From the NCBI RefSeq assembly GCF_014646375.1, contig NZ_BMNI01000004.1, positions 202,060 through 266,059 on the forward strand: a stretch of DNA of 64,000 nucleotides, in the 5' to 3' direction. Position numbers and translations under genes: made by a program. The notes beneath the pieces are model-generated. The model had not been told where the DNA came from, ran no database searches, and saw nothing but the letters and a program-made list of their open reading frames with translations. The stretch is from Nocardioides phosphati. GTDB lineage: Bacteria > Actinomycetota > Actinomycetes > Propionibacteriales > Nocardioidaceae. This document shows positions 26,840-37,626 of the stretch, piece after piece. How positions within the stretch are numbered: position 1 is the first letter of the stretch; every line of letters begins with the position of its first letter.

Positions 26840-27568
26840 TCAGGCCAGCGCCGAGAGCAGGAACGCCGACCCGAAGCCGACGACGGTCACGAGCCCGACC
26901 CACCGGCCGGCGTACTTCACGGCCTCGGGGACCATCGTGTCCGACAGCATCGTGAGGATCGCGCCCGCTGCGAACGACTGCGTCGTCGCGACCACGACCG
27001 GGTCCGCGTCGCCGAGCACGGCGAAGCCCAGGGCCGCCGCCACGGTCGAGGCCGCCGTGACCGCGCCCCACAGGCCGAAGATCCGGCCGATGCTGATGCC
27101 GTCCGCGCGCATGCCCGAGGAGGCCGACAGGGCCTCGGGGACGTTGGAGATGAAGACCGCGACCAGCACCGCGATGCCGATGCCCGAGCCGCCGACCAGC
27201 GAGATGCCGATCGCCGCAGACTCGGGGATGCCGTCGAGCAGCGCGCCCAGGACCAGTGCCAGCGGGCCGGCGTCGGGGTGCATGCCCTCGGGGTTCTTGC
27301 GGCGGTGGCCACCGCGGTTGTCGAGGAACCAGTCACCGAGGAAGAACGTGAGCGCGCCACCCAGCAGGCCGAGCACGACCGCGAGCGTGCCGGAGCGGGA
27401 GAACGCCTCCTCGGTCAGCTCGAAGGCGACCGCACTGAAGAGCACGCCCGTGCCGAAGCCCATGACCAGGCCGATGACCCGCGTCGACACGGGCAGCCAG
27501 ATGCCGGCCGCGGCGCCGAGCAGCAGCGCGGCACCGCCGACCCCTCCCCAGAACGCAGCCTCGAGCAC
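26840..27568 (-). CDS. ZIP-family divalent metal transporter
   Basis: 242 residues from GTG 27568. About eight hydrophobic helices. ZIP motifs: a His-rich loop RGGHRRK, then HPDAGPLALVLGALLDGIPES, where DGIPES stands in the metal-path helix, and NVPEAL in the next. It likely imports zinc or another divalent cation; the usual HS/HNxPEG pattern is modified, so specificity is open. A TAGGTT box is 6 nt before the start. Confidence 0.8.
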   Translation of the reverse strand: MLEAAFWGGVGGAALLLGAAAGIWLPVSTRVIGLVMGFGTGVLFSAVAFELTEEAFSRSGTLAVVLGLLGGALTFFLGDWFLDNRGGHRRKNPEGMHPDAGPLALVLGALLDGIPESAAIGISLVGGSGIGIAVLVAVFISNVPEALSASSGMRADGISIGRIFGLWGAVTAASTVAAALGFAVLGDADPVVVATTQSFAAGAILTMLSDTMVPEAVKYAGRWVGLVTVVGFGSAFLLSALA

Positions 27569-27574
27569 GCGCCC

Positions 27575-27580
27575 AACCTA
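27575..27580 (-). promoter_or_regulatory. -10 box TAGGTT of the ZIP gene
   Basis: TANNNT box 6 nt before GTG 27568; leaderless-type promoter. Confidence 0.5.
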
Positions 27581-27603
27581 CGGCGTACAGCCGAGGAACC
27601 GGG

Positions 27604-28173
27604 TCAGCGCACCCGGCCGTAGACGACGTTGGTGGTCCAGATCGTCGTGAGGCGGACGACGTCGCCGGTGTGCGGCGCGTGCCACATCTGGCCGTTGCCG
27701 GCGTAGATGCCGATGTGGCCCGGCATGTAGACCAGGTCGCCCGGCATCGGGTCGGAGACGCGCGTCATGACGGCGGCCTGCGCACCCGAGGTGCGGGGCA
27801 GGTGGATGCCGACCGCGGCGTACGCCCAGCCGGTCAGGCCGGAGCAGTCGAACGCCGAGGGGCCGGTCGCGCCGTACACGTAGGGCTTGCCGGCCTGCGC
27901 GGCAGCAGCGGCCACGATCCGCTGGCCGATCGCGGCGGCGGCGCGCTCGCGAGCGGCCTCCTCGCGCTGGAGGCGCTCCTGGCGCGCCTTGGCGCTCTCC
28001 TGGATCAGCGGGCGCTGGGCGTAGCTGAACGTCGCGGGGGCCGGCGTCGACGCCGACGAGGTGGTGGTGCTGGCGTGGGCGGCGCCACCGGCCTGTGCGG
28101 TGACCAGGACGGTCAGCACGAGCGGGGCGGTCAGAAGGCGCACGGCGACGCGCGAGGACGTGGTGGTGAACAT
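27604..28173 (-). CDS. Secreted NlpC/P60 cell-wall endopeptidase
   Basis: 189 residues from ATG 28173. A signal peptide covers about 1-34 (LLTAPLVLTVLVTAQAGGAAHA). Residues 57-83 form a charged coiled-coil-like helix. The NlpC/P60 domain follows: Cys110 in FDCSGL, His153 in GHIGIY and His165 in WHAPH. It cleaves peptide bonds in peptidoglycan stems. The 5' leader matches a c-di-AMP riboswitch, a frequent controller of such genes in actinobacteria. Confidence 0.9.
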   Translation of the reverse strand: MFTTTSSRVAVRLLTAPLVLTVLVTAQAGGAAHASTTTSSASTPAPATFSYAQRPLIQESAKARQERLQREEAARERAAAAIGQRIVAAAAAQAGKPYVYGATGPSAFDCSGLTGWAYAAVGIHLPRTSGAQAAVMTRVSDPMPGDLVYMPGHIGIYAGNGQMWHAPHTGDVVRLTTIWTTNVVYGRVR

Positions 28174-28191
28174 CGGATGACTCCGGCAGCG

Positions 28192-28399
28192 GCGCCTGCG
28201 AAAGATGACCTGTCGGGCGAGGACTGCTGGTGTCCCGGACGCGTGCGCGTCCTGAGCCCCGAGCCGGAGTGAACCGGCGTACTACCTGGGTCTTCCGTGC
28301 CCGCGCTTACTTCTTCGTGCTTGGTTCACCCCCGTCGAGCGCGGGCCTCGGCGCGGCGCGGGTGGCCCTCCGGTGGGAGGACTCGTACATTCAAGGCGC
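28192..28399 (-). promoter_or_regulatory. Candidate c-di-AMP (ydaO/yuaA) riboswitch in the NlpC/P60 leader
   Basis: Read on the minus strand, P1 pairs GCGCCT (28394-28399) with AGGCGC (28192-28197). Between them are GACGGGGGTGAACCAA, resembling the GGGGUGAAUC core, AGACCCAGGTAG, and CCCGACAGGTCATCTTTCGC, resembling the 3' conserved CCGUCAGCUAACCUCGUA block. The 208-nt size and position 18 nt before an NlpC/P60 gene fit the class. A TAACTT -10 box lies just upstream (about 28404-28411). Confidence 0.68.
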
Positions 28400-28438
28400 T
28401 TGCAAAAGTTAGCGCCGTGACCGCGGACACGATCCGGG

Positions 28439-28474
28439 CGTGGGCTGCCTCACGGCGGCGTGGGCTGCCTCACG
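28439..28474. terminator. Two tandem copies of a CGTG...CACG hairpin unit downstream of acpS
   Basis: CGTGGGCTGCCTCACG occurs at 28439-28454 and again at 28459-28474 (20-bp period). Each copy can pair CGTG with CACG. The pair begins 10 bp past the acpS stop and lies before the riboswitch promoter; a weak terminator is plausible. Confidence 0.45.
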
Positions 28475-28483
28475 CGGCCACGC

Positions 28484-28834
28484 TCACCCCTCGAGCACGA
28501 CGTACGCCGTCGCCAGGCCGCCGTCGTGCGCCAGCGACACGTGCGTGCGGGTCACGCCGAGCGCGGCAGCGGCCGCCTCGACGGTGCCCCGCAGCACCAG
28601 CGTGGGCCGGCCGCCGTCGAGGCGCACGACCTCGCAGTCCTGCCAGGAGAGGCCCGCAGGTGCGCCGAGCGCCTTGGCGATCGCCTCCTTGGCCGCGAAC
28701 CGGGCGGCCAGCGACTCGACCGGCAGCTCCGCTTCGGCGTCGGTGAACAGGCGCGCACGCAGCCCGGGAGTCCGCGCCAGCGACGCGGTGAAGCGCTCGA
28801 CGTCGACGACGTCGACCCCGATCCCGACGATCAC
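28484..28834 (-). CDS. acpS: Holo-[acyl-carrier-protein] synthase
   Basis: 116 residues from GTG 28834. [12 protein letters not shown] carries the magnesium-binding Asp8, and [11 protein letters not shown] the second conserved acidic residue; [15 protein letters not shown] closes the fold. It moves phosphopantetheine from CoA to ACP. Length is typical. It follows glmS after 24 bp, so the two are likely co-transcribed. Confidence 0.93.
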   Translation of the reverse strand: MIVGIGVDVVDVERFTASLARTPGLRARLFTDAEAELPVESLAARFAAKEAIAKALGAPAGLSWQDCEVVRLDGGRPTLVLRGTVEAAAAALGVTRTHVSLAHDGGLATAYVVLEG

Positions 28835-28858
28835 CGCGCGACCCTCAGCAGGACCAGG

Positions 28859-30703
<1,845 letters not shown>

Positions 30704-30710
30704 GCGCGGC

Positions 30711-30716
30711 AGTCTA
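30711..30716 (-). promoter_or_regulatory. -10 box TAGACT of glmS
   Basis: TANNNT box 7 nt before ATG 30703; leaderless-type promoter in the 64-bp divergent spacer with coaA. Confidence 0.6.
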
Positions 30717-30755
30717 CGGTGAGGGACCGTTCGCCCGCGGCCCGACGCGGACTGC

Positions 30756-30761
30756 AAGAAT
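30756..30761 (+). promoter_or_regulatory. Weak -10 box AAGAAT of coaA
   Basis: Hexamer 6 nt before ATG 30768. It departs from TANNNT at the first position but has the same spacing as the neighbouring leaderless promoters. Confidence 0.35.
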
Positions 30762-30767
30762 CGCGGC

Positions 30768-31799
30768 ATGTCACACGACCCCGTGCGTCCCCCGGCGCGG
30801 CCGGAGGAGCACGTGCGCGTGGAGCCACGGCCCGACCACAAGGGCGAGCCGAAGCCCGAGCGCGACACCTCGCCGTACGTCGAGCTCGACCGCACCGCGT
30901 GGGCGGAGCTCGCCGCGGACATGAAGTCGCCGCTCACGCGCGACGAGATCCGCGCGCTGCGCGGCCTCGGCGACGAGCTCGACCTCGACGAGATCCAGCA
31001 GGTCTACCTGCCGATCTCCCGCCTCCTCTCCATGTACGTCGAGTCGCAGGGCCGCCTGCACCGCCGCCAGGAGGAGTTCCTCAACCGCCCGCAGCCGCCG
31101 CGCACGCCGTTCGTCATCGGGCTCGCGGGCTCGGTGGCCGTCGGCAAGTCGACCGCGGCGCGCGTGCTGCAGCAGATGCTCGCCCACTGGCCCGAGCACC
31201 CGCAGGTCGCGCTGGTCACCACCGACGGCTTCCTGCTGCCCAACGCCGAGCTGGAGCGCCGCGGCATCCTGCACCGCAAGGGCTTCCCGGAGTCCTACGA
31301 CCGCAAGGCGCTCCTCAAGTTCGTCATCGACATCAAGTCGGGCCGCGAGGCGGTCGAGGCGCCGACGTACTCCCACCTGGTCTACGACGTCGTCCCCGAC
31401 GAGACCGTGGTCGTGCAGTCGCCCGACATCGTCATCGTCGAGGGGCTCAACGTCCTCCAGCCCGCGCGCTCGCGCGACGACGGCAAGACCGGCCTCGCGG
31501 TCTCTGACTTCTTCGACTTCACCGTCTACGTCGACGCGGCCACCACCGACATCAAGCGGTGGTACGTCGAGCGCTTCCTCAAGCTCCGCGAGACGTCGTT
31601 CCGCAAGCCGGGCTCGTACTTCCGCCGCTACTCGAAGTTCAACGAGGCCGAGGCGCGTGCGGAGGCGGAGCGGATCTGGGACGAGATCAACGGTCCCAAC
31701 CTGATGGAGAACGTCCTCCCCACCCGCTCCCGGGCCACCCTCGTGCTGCGCAAGGACGCCGACCACTCGGTCCGCTACGTCCGCCTCCGCAAGATCTGA
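30768..31799 (+). CDS. coaA: Type I pantothenate kinase
   Basis: 343 residues from ATG 30768. The Walker A GSVAVGKST is at 121-129; RKGFPESYD, YSHLVYD and VIVEGLNVLQ follow as in CoaA. It phosphorylates pantothenate, the first step to CoA. The first ~35 residues are a Pro/Arg/Glu-rich extension before PYVELDRTAWAEL, where the conserved part begins. The stop is directly followed by the stop codon of the convergent gene. Confidence 0.95.
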   Translation: MSHDPVRPPARPEEHVRVEPRPDHKGEPKPERDTSPYVELDRTAWAELAADMKSPLTRDEIRALRGLGDELDLDEIQQVYLPISRLLSMYVESQGRLHRRQEEFLNRPQPPRTPFVIGLAGSVAVGKSTAARVLQQMLAHWPEHPQVALVTTDGFLLPNAELERRGILHRKGFPESYDRKALLKFVIDIKSGREAVEAPTYSHLVYDVVPDETVVVQSPDIVIVEGLNVLQPARSRDDGKTGLAVSDFFDFTVYVDAATTDIKRWYVERFLKLRETSFRKPGSYFRRYSKFNEAEARAEAERIWDEINGPNLMENVLPTRSRATLVLRKDADHSVRYVRLRKI

Positions 31800-32483
31800 T
31801 CACTCGACGGCGAGTGACCCCACCACCCCGTCGTACGCCGCGTCCGACGGCCCGCCGGGCACGTCGAGGTAGCGCGCCACGACCAGCGTGACCACCTCAG
31901 CGCCTGACGGCCGCGCGACGGCCGTGAGCTCGGCGCGCTGCCCCGCGCAGCTGGTGCCGTCACCGAGGTCCACGTCGACCCGCGACCGCCACCCCACTCC
32001 CCCGTGCACCGGCGCGGCCCGTGACGCGCGCAGCCCCGACCCGACCGGCAGGCCGGCGTAGCCCCGCGCCCACGCGAGGGCGGTGGCCTCGGCGACGCCG
32101 GCGGGGTTGGTCGAGCGCACCCCGTCTGCCAGCACCGCCCACGCCACCGGACAGCCCCGCACCGACCGCAGCGCCTGCCCCCGCCCCGACGCGATGACCG
32201 CGCCGTCCTCGCGGTAGGCGACCCGCTCGGCCGCCGGCCGACGCGACCAGGCCGGCGGGACCGCGTAGGACACCTGCCCCACCCCGACCCGCACCCACGA
32301 GGCAGGAACCCCGCCCCCGGCCTGCCCCGCCGCCGACCCCGCCTCCGACCCCGCCGCCGGGGCGTCGTCGTGCCGCGGCGCGGGCGGCGGCACCCGCTCG
32401 AGCACCGCCGCCACCAGCACCAGCAGGGCCACGACGACGAGGGCGGCGACGGCCAGCCCGCGTGCGATCCGTCGAAGGGTCAT
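31800..32483 (-). CDS. Membrane-anchored hypothetical protein
   Basis: 227 residues from ATG 32483. One N-terminal hydrophobic helix (LAVAALVVVALLVLVAAVL, about 9-27) followed by a Pro/Ala/Gly linker, then a globular outside domain with two Cys (GCPVAW and GTSCAG) that could pair. No family recognised. It lies 15 bp after the double GNAT gene on the same strand and abuts the convergent coaA. Confidence 0.65.
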   Translation of the reverse strand: MTLRRIARGLAVAALVVVALLVLVAAVLERVPPPAPRHDDAPAAGSEAGSAAGQAGGGVPASWVRVGVGQVSYAVPPAWSRRPAAERVAYREDGAVIASGRGQALRSVRGCPVAWAVLADGVRSTNPAGVAEATALAWARGYAGLPVGSGLRASRAAPVHGGVGWRSRVDVDLGDGTSCAGQRAELTAVARPSGAEVVTLVVARYLDVPGGPSDAAYDGVVGSLAVE

Positions 32484-32498
32484 GGACCCATCGTGGCC

Positions 32499-33530
32499 TC
32501 AGATCTGCTTCTGCACCTCCACGAGCCGCCCCACCCTGTGGAAACCGAGCTGCTCGTTGATCGCGGCCATGTGGTCGTTCACGGTCGCGTTCCAGGTCGC
32601 GATCTGCTTCGCGGGCGGGCCGTCGGCCTGCAGGGCCCGGTGGTTCGCCACCTTGACCGCGAGACCGAGCCGGTGGCCACGGTGGTCCGACCGCACCAGC
32701 GTGCCCCACTGCTCGCAGAGCTCGCGGTTGTGCTCGGAGACCGCGACGACCGTGTGGGCGACCAGCTCACCCTCCGCCGTCAGCGCGACGGTGTGCCACA
32801 CGCTCGTCCCCTGGCGCACGCGCGCGGCCTCCCGCTCGCGCAACGCCGCCACCGACGGGTCCTCCCCCTCGATCTCGAGGTCGCCGGTCGGCGCCTCCAC
32901 GAGCAGCTGCGAGGCCAGCGCCGCATAGCGCGCCGCCAGGTCGTCGGGCACCGGCCCGCGCCACGACACCAGCTCGTACGCCGCGTGGTGCGGCGCCGCC
33001 TCCGCCGCCAGGCGGTCGAGGAGGGCGGCGTCGACGGGCAGGTCGAGCCGGCGCTGGAAGTCCGCCTGCCCGACCGCGTAGCCGTGCGAGCGCGCGAAGA
33101 GCAGGCCCGGCTCCGCAGCGCCCTCGTCGGGCACGTCGATGCCGAACTCGACCTCCCCCAGCACCAGGGTCCGTCCCCGGGCGGCAGCCTCCCGCTCGAG
33201 CACCTCGAGCAGCGCGCTGCCGACTCCCGTGCGCCGCGCCGCCGGCAGCACCAGGACGGAGACGTTCGCCATGGTGCGGTTGGACGAGAGGGGCAGGTCG
33301 AGCAGGCCGGCCCCGACGGCCTCACCCTCGCGCGTCGCCAGCCAGGCTCCGCACCAGCGGAAGCCGGTCGGCGTACTCACGAAGTCGCGGACCTCGGGCA
33401 GGGGCCACGGCGCAGCGTCGCCGGGCCGGCCGTCGAGGGTGACGGCGAGGTAGACGTCGTACCAGCGCTGCAGGTCGGCGTCGAAGGACGCCGAGGCCGG
33501 GTCGACCGGGGTGATCAGGACGGAGGACAC
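32499..33530 (-). CDS. Tandem GNAT-domain acetyltransferase
   Basis: 343 residues from GTG 33530. The first GNAT half (about 40-170) has VSVLVLPAARRTGVGSALLE; the second (about 215-343) has WGTLVRSDHRGHRLGLAVKVANH and ends NEQLGFHRVGRLVEVQK. Double GNAT proteins of this length are common in actinobacteria, some acting on small amines or antibiotics; the substrate here is unknown. A TAGCGT box lies 6 nt before the start. Confidence 0.8.
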   Translation of the reverse strand: MSSVLITPVDPASASFDADLQRWYDVYLAVTLDGRPGDAAPWPLPEVRDFVSTPTGFRWCGAWLATREGEAVGAGLLDLPLSSNRTMANVSVLVLPAARRTGVGSALLEVLEREAAARGRTLVLGEVEFGIDVPDEGAAEPGLLFARSHGYAVGQADFQRRLDLPVDAALLDRLAAEAAPHHAAYELVSWRGPVPDDLAARYAALASQLLVEAPTGDLEIEGEDPSVAALREREAARVRQGTSVWHTVALTAEGELVAHTVVAVSEHNRELCEQWGTLVRSDHRGHRLGLAVKVANHRALQADGPPAKQIATWNATVNDHMAAINEQLGFHRVGRLVEVQKQI

Positions 33531-33536
33531 CCGTCG

Positions 33537-33542
33537 ACGCTA
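33537..33542 (-). promoter_or_regulatory. -10 box TAGCGT of the GNAT gene
   Basis: TANNNT box 6 nt before GTG 33530; leaderless-type promoter. Confidence 0.5.
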
Positions 33543-33579
33543 GGACGGGGGCCGCGCGGCCCGCCACCGAATTACCGCG

Positions 33580-34926
33580 TCAGAGCGACAGGCGCTCGCG
33601 CACGACGTCGGCGAGCTTGTCCGCGACCGCGTGGGCCTCGGTCTCGGAGGTCGCCTCGACCATGACGCGCACGAGCGGCTCGGTGCCGGAGGCGCGGAGC
33701 AGGACGCGCCCCTCGTCGCCGAGCGTGGCGGTCGCCTCGTCGACGGCCGCCAGCAGGACGTCGTCGCTGTCGCAGCGGTCCTTGTCGACGCCCTTGACGT
33801 TGACCAGCACCTGCGGGAGGCGGGTCATCGCGGAGGCGAGCGAGGCGATCGACTGGCCCGTGACCGCCATGCGCTCGAGCAGGTGGAGCGCGGTCAGGAC
33901 ACCGTCTCCGGTGGTGGCGTAGTCGCTCATGATGACGTGGCCGGACTGCTCGCCACCGAGGGAGAAGCTCCCGGCCTTCATCGCCTCGAGCACGTAGCGG
34001 TCGCCGACCTTGGTCGAGACGACGTTGATGCCGGCCGCGGCCATGGCCCGGTTGAAGCCGAGGTTGCTCATGACGGTCGCGACGACCGTGTCGCCGGCGA
34101 GGCGGCCCTGCTCCTTGAGCGAGGTGGCCAGGATGCAGAGGATCTGGTCGCCGTCGACCACGTTGCCCGCGGCGTCGACCGCGAGGCAGCGGTCGGCGTC
34201 GCCGTCGAGCGCGAAGCCGACGTGGGCGCCGTCCTTGACCACCGCTGCACGCAGGTTGTCGAGGTGCGTGGAGCCGCAGTTGTCGTTGATGTTGAGGCCG
34301 TCGGGCTGGGCGTGGATCGCGGTCACCGACGCGCCGGCGGCCTCGAGCGCGGCCGGGCCGGCGTCGGAGGCGGCCCCCTCGGCGCAGTCGAGCACGACGC
34401 GCAGGCCGGCGAGCGGCTTGGTCGTGGTCGACACCAGGTGGTCGACGTACTCCTGGACGGCGGTGTCGTGCACCGTCACACGGCCGACGTCGCCGCCGGT
34501 CGGACGCTGCCACTCCTCGCGCATCCGCGCCTCGATCGCGTCCTCGATGGTGTCGTCGAGCTTGACGCCGCCGCGGGCGAGGAACTTGATGCCGTTGTCG
34601 GGCATCGCGTTGTGGGAGGCCGAGAGCATGACGCCGAGGTCGGCGCCGAGCGCTCCGGTCAGGTAGGCGACGCCCGGGGTGGGCAGGACGCCGAGGAGCA
34701 GGACGTCGACGCCCGCCGACGCGAGGCCCGCGACGACCGCGGCCTCGAGGAACTGCCCCGAAATGCGCGTGTCCCGGCCCACCACGGCCAGCGGGCGATG
34801 CCCACTGAACTCGCCGCGGTCGGCCAGGACATGTGCTGCGGCGACGGAGAGGTCCAGGGCCAGCTCTGCGGTGAGTGCACCGTTCGCCAGACCCCGGACC
34901 CCGTCCGTGCCGAAAAGGTTTGCCAT
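33580..34926 (-). CDS. glmM: Phosphoglucosamine mutase
   Basis: 448 residues from ATG 34926. It starts FGTDGVRG; the phosphorylated Ser104 is in SASHN, the magnesium loop is DGDADR near 240, and EQSGH binds sugar near 325. It converts glucosamine-6-phosphate to the 1-phosphate. It follows rpsI by 17 bp, the usual rplM-rpsI-glmM order of actinobacteria, tying cell-wall precursor supply to ribosomal gene transcription. Confidence 0.96.
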   Translation of the reverse strand: MANLFGTDGVRGLANGALTAELALDLSVAAAHVLADRGEFSGHRPLAVVGRDTRISGQFLEAAVVAGLASAGVDVLLLGVLPTPGVAYLTGALGADLGVMLSASHNAMPDNGIKFLARGGVKLDDTIEDAIEARMREEWQRPTGGDVGRVTVHDTAVQEYVDHLVSTTTKPLAGLRVVLDCAEGAASDAGPAALEAAGASVTAIHAQPDGLNINDNCGSTHLDNLRAAVVKDGAHVGFALDGDADRCLAVDAAGNVVDGDQILCILATSLKEQGRLAGDTVVATVMSNLGFNRAMAAAGINVVSTKVGDRYVLEAMKAGSFSLGGEQSGHVIMSDYATTGDGVLTALHLLERMAVTGQSIASLASAMTRLPQVLVNVKGVDKDRCDSDDVLLAAVDEATATLGDEGRVLLRASGTEPLVRVMVEATSETEAHAVADKLADVVRERLSL

Positions 34927-34943
34927 GAAGGCAGGTTGCCAGA

Positions 34944-35471
34944 TCAGCGCTTGCTGAACTGCGACGCCTTGCGGGCCTTCTTGAGACCGGCCTTCTTGCG
35001 CTCGACGACGCGGGCGTCGCGGGTGAGCAGACCGGCCTTCTTCAGCGTCGGGCGGTTGGCCTCGACGTCGACGGCGTTGAGCGAGCGGGCCACGCCGAGA
35101 CGCAGGGCGCCGGCCTGGCCGGCGATGCCGCCGCCGTGGATGCGGGCGATGACGTCGAAACGACCCTCGAGCTCGAGCGCGGCGAACGGCTCGTTCGCGA
35201 TCTGGCGGTGCAGCGCGTTCGGGAAGTAGTCGTTGAGCTCACGGCCGTTGATCGTCCAGACGCCGGTGCCCGGCACGATGCGGACGCGGGCGACGGCCTC
35301 CTTGCGGCGACCGGTGGCCGCAGCGGGGGCGATGGTGGCGGGCTTCAGCGGCGCGTCAGCGGAAGCGGTCGACTCGGAGGTGTACGCAACGCCCTCGGCG
35401 TTGGTCTCGAAGGTCTCCTCGACCTCGGTCACGTTCTCAGTCACGGTGTTGTCCTCGATCTTGGAAGTCAC
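34944..35471 (-). CDS. rpsI: 30S ribosomal protein S9
   Basis: 175 residues from GTG 35471, overlapping the rplM stop (GTGA). The conserved S9 body begins near residue 54 ([12 protein letters not shown]) and ends in the decoding-site tail [12 protein letters not shown]. Ahead of it is an acidic Thr/Glu/Ala-rich extension of about 50 residues, longer than in E. coli S9. The overlap supports the long start. Confidence 0.95.
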   Translation of the reverse strand: MTSKIEDNTVTENVTEVEETFETNAEGVAYTSESTASADAPLKPATIAPAAATGRRKEAVARVRIVPGTGVWTINGRELNDYFPNALHRQIANEPFAALELEGRFDVIARIHGGGIAGQAGALRLGVARSLNAVDVEANRPTLKKAGLLTRDARVVERKKAGLKKARKASQFSKR

Positions 35472-35911
35472 TGGGAGATCTGGGTGATCTCGAACGGCTT
35501 GGCCTGCTGGGCCGCGTGCGGGTGCGTCGGGCCCGAGTAGACCTTGAGCTGCTTCAGCATCTGGCGACCGAGGCGGTTCTTGGGGAGCATGCCCCAGACG
35601 GCCTTCTCGATGACCTTGCGAGCGTCCTTGTCGAGGCCCTCACCGATCGGGGTGGACGTCAGGCCGCCCGGGTAGCCCGAGTGGCGGTAGGACATCTTGG
35701 TGGTCCGCTTGTTGCCGGAGAGGGCGACCTTCTCCGCGTTGATGATGACGACGAAGTCGCCACCCGCGACGTGCGGGGCGAAGGTCGGCTTGTGCTTGCC
35801 GCGGATGAGGTTCGCGGCGGTGACGGCGAGGCGGCCGAGGACGACATCCTCGGCGTCGATGATGAGCCATTCACGCTGGATGTCAGCGGGCTTGGGGCTG
35901 TAGGTGCGCAA
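35468..35911 (-). CDS. rplM: 50S ribosomal protein L13
   Basis: 147 residues starting at a TTG (35911); no ATG or GTG is in place for the conserved [15 protein letters not shown] beginning. No strong Shine-Dalgarno sequence is near. Conserved KHKPTFAPH and [10 protein letters not shown] are present. It is first in the rplM-rpsI-glmM run, behind a near-consensus promoter about 170 bp upstream. The weak start and long leader are consistent with translational control. Confidence 0.95.
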   Translation of the reverse strand: MRTYSPKPADIQREWLIIDAEDVVLGRLAVTAANLIRGKHKPTFAPHVAGGDFVVIINAEKVALSGNKRTTKMSYRHSGYPGGLTSTPIGEGLDKDARKVIEKAVWGMLPKNRLGRQMLKQLKVYSGPTHPHAAQQAKPFEITQISQ

Positions 35912-36079
35912 GGCAGGTCACAGCTTTCTCGTTCGTTGGTCCCGGCACACGGATGTACGCCGGGGGTGGAGCTGCGCCTTCTGACGAACACTGCCCGGCA
36001 TCTTCACCACGAGGTGGAGCATCCGGATCTGCATCCGACTCCGAGAGGAGCCTGAACGCGGCAGGAGGCGCGACTTGCA
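35912..36079 (-). other. Leader of the rplM-rpsI-glmM operon
   Basis: About 160 nt between the predicted transcription start (~36073) and the TTG of rplM. No ORF is supported. No known leader motif was recognised by eye. Its length, in a region where most genes are leaderless, makes autoregulation by L13 worth testing. Confidence 0.45.
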
Positions 36080-36108
36080 AGGATACGAGCGGCGTGTCGC
36101 ACGGTCAA
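36080..36108 (-). promoter_or_regulatory. Near-consensus promoter TTGACC-N17-TATCCT of rplM
   Basis: The -35 box is 36103-36108 and the -10 box 36080-36085 on the minus strand, with ideal 17-bp spacing. It is the best housekeeping promoter seen in the window. Confidence 0.75.
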
Positions 36109-36201
36109 AACGAGAACTCCGCCGTACCGCAACGCGCGTCGTGAGGCGGTGAGGGTTCCCGTTGGCCGGACGCACTCTTCCTGCTCCTTCGCACGTGCAC
36201 C

Positions 36202-36207
36202 TAGTGT
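36202..36207 (+). promoter_or_regulatory. -10 box TAGTGT of gltA
   Basis: TANNNT box 7 nt before GTG 36215; leaderless-type promoter. Confidence 0.55.
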
Positions 36208-36214
36208 GGGGCCC

Positions 36215-37510
36215 GTGACTGATTCATTGACCATCAGGGACAACCGGACTGGCGCCGAATACGAGGTTGCCATCACCGACGGAGCGATCAAGGCCGCAGA
36301 CCTCGGCAAGATCAAGACCTCCGACGATGACCCGGGCCTCTGCACGTATGACCCGGGTTTCACCAACACGGCTTCCTGCAAGAGCGCCATCACCTACATC
36401 GACGGCGACAAGGGCATCCTCGAGTACCGGGGCTACCCGATCGAGCAGCTCGCGGAGAAGTCGACGTTCCTCGAGGTCGCGTACCTCGTGGTCTACGGCG
36501 AGCTCCCGACCAAGGAGCAGTACGAGTCCTGGGTCCACGAGATCACGTACCACACGTTCGTCCACGAGAACGTCAAGGGCCTCATGCAGGGGTTCCGCTA
36601 CGACGCGCACCCGATGGGCATGCTCATGGCCTCCGTCGGCGCGCTCTCGACGTTCTACCCCGACGCGCGCAACATCGCGGACGCCGACAACCGCCACATG
36701 CAGATCGTCCGCATGATCGCGAAGATGCCGACCCTCGGCGCCTGGTCGTTCCGTCACGCGCAGGGCAAGCCGTACGTCTACCCGGACAACGAGCTCTCCT
36801 ACACCGAGAACTTCCTCGCGATGCTCTTCAAGATGAGCGAGCTGAAGTTCTCCGCCGACCCGCGCCTGGTCCGCGCGCTCGACGTCCTCCTCATCCTCCA
36901 CGCCGACCACGAGCAGAACTGCTCGACCAACGCGGTCCGCTCGGTCGGCTCCTCGCAGGTCGACCCCTACTCGGCCGTCGCGGCCGGCGTGGGCGCCCTC
37001 TACGGTCCGCTCCACGGCGGCGCCAACGAGGCGGTCCTGCGGATGCTCAAGCGCATCGGCTCGGTCGAGAACATCCCGGCGTTCATCGAGGGCGTCAAGG
37101 CCGGCAACGAGCGCCTCATGGGCTTCGGTCACCGCGTCTACAAGAACTTCGACCCGCGCGCCAAGATCATCAAGAAGGCCTGCGACGACGTCTTCGAGGT
37201 CACCGGGGTCAACCCGCTGCTCCAGGTCGCGCAGGAGCTCGAGCGCATCGCCCTCGAGGACGAGTACTTCGTCAAGCGGAAGCTCTACCCCAACGTGGAC
37301 TTCTACTCCGGCCTCATCTACGAGGCGCTGCAGTTCCCGCCGGAGATGTTCACGGTCCTCTTCGCGATCGGCCGTACGCCGGGCTGGCTGGCCCAGTGGC
37401 AGGAGCTGATCATGGACAAGGAGCAGAAGATCGCGCGCCCGAAGCAGATCTACACGGGCGACCGCACGCTGACCTTCGTCCCGCGCGAGGAGCGCTGGGC
37501 AGACGCCTGA
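36215..37510 (+). CDS. gltA: Citrate synthase
   Basis: 431 residues from GTG 36215. Catalytic His267 in GPLHGGANEA, a second His in GFGHRVYKNFDPRA and Asp in YPNVDFYSG near 365. The N-terminal domain with CTYDPGFTNTASCKS identifies the long type II-like citrate synthase of actinobacteria. It condenses acetyl-CoA and oxaloacetate at the entry of the citric acid cycle. It stands alone, with its own leaderless-type promoter and a hairpin after it. Confidence 0.96.
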   Translation: MTDSLTIRDNRTGAEYEVAITDGAIKAADLGKIKTSDDDPGLCTYDPGFTNTASCKSAITYIDGDKGILEYRGYPIEQLAEKSTFLEVAYLVVYGELPTKEQYESWVHEITYHTFVHENVKGLMQGFRYDAHPMGMLMASVGALSTFYPDARNIADADNRHMQIVRMIAKMPTLGAWSFRHAQGKPYVYPDNELSYTENFLAMLFKMSELKFSADPRLVRALDVLLILHADHEQNCSTNAVRSVGSSQVDPYSAVAAGVGALYGPLHGGANEAVLRMLKRIGSVENIPAFIEGVKAGNERLMGFGHRVYKNFDPRAKIIKKACDDVFEVTGVNPLLQVAQELERIALEDEYFVKRKLYPNVDFYSGLIYEALQFPPEMFTVLFAIGRTPGWLAQWQELIMDKEQKIARPKQIYTGDRTLTFVPREERWADA

Positions 37511-37526
37511 ACCTGAAACAAGCTGC

Positions 37527-37616
37527 AGGGCGGAGGCCCTCCGACCACCCGGCTGTCACTTTCCGCTCGTACCTCGCTACAAGCGCCAAGTGCCGGGGGC
37601 CGGAGACCTCCGCCCT
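37527..37616. terminator. Large imperfect hairpin between gltA and a convergent lipoprotein gene
   Basis: AGGGCGGAGG (37527-37536) pairs with CCTCCGCCCT (37607-37616), with further partial pairing inside. It lies between two convergent stops, so a shared terminator is likely. Confidence 0.5.
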
Positions 37617-37626
37617 TCCGCTTGTC

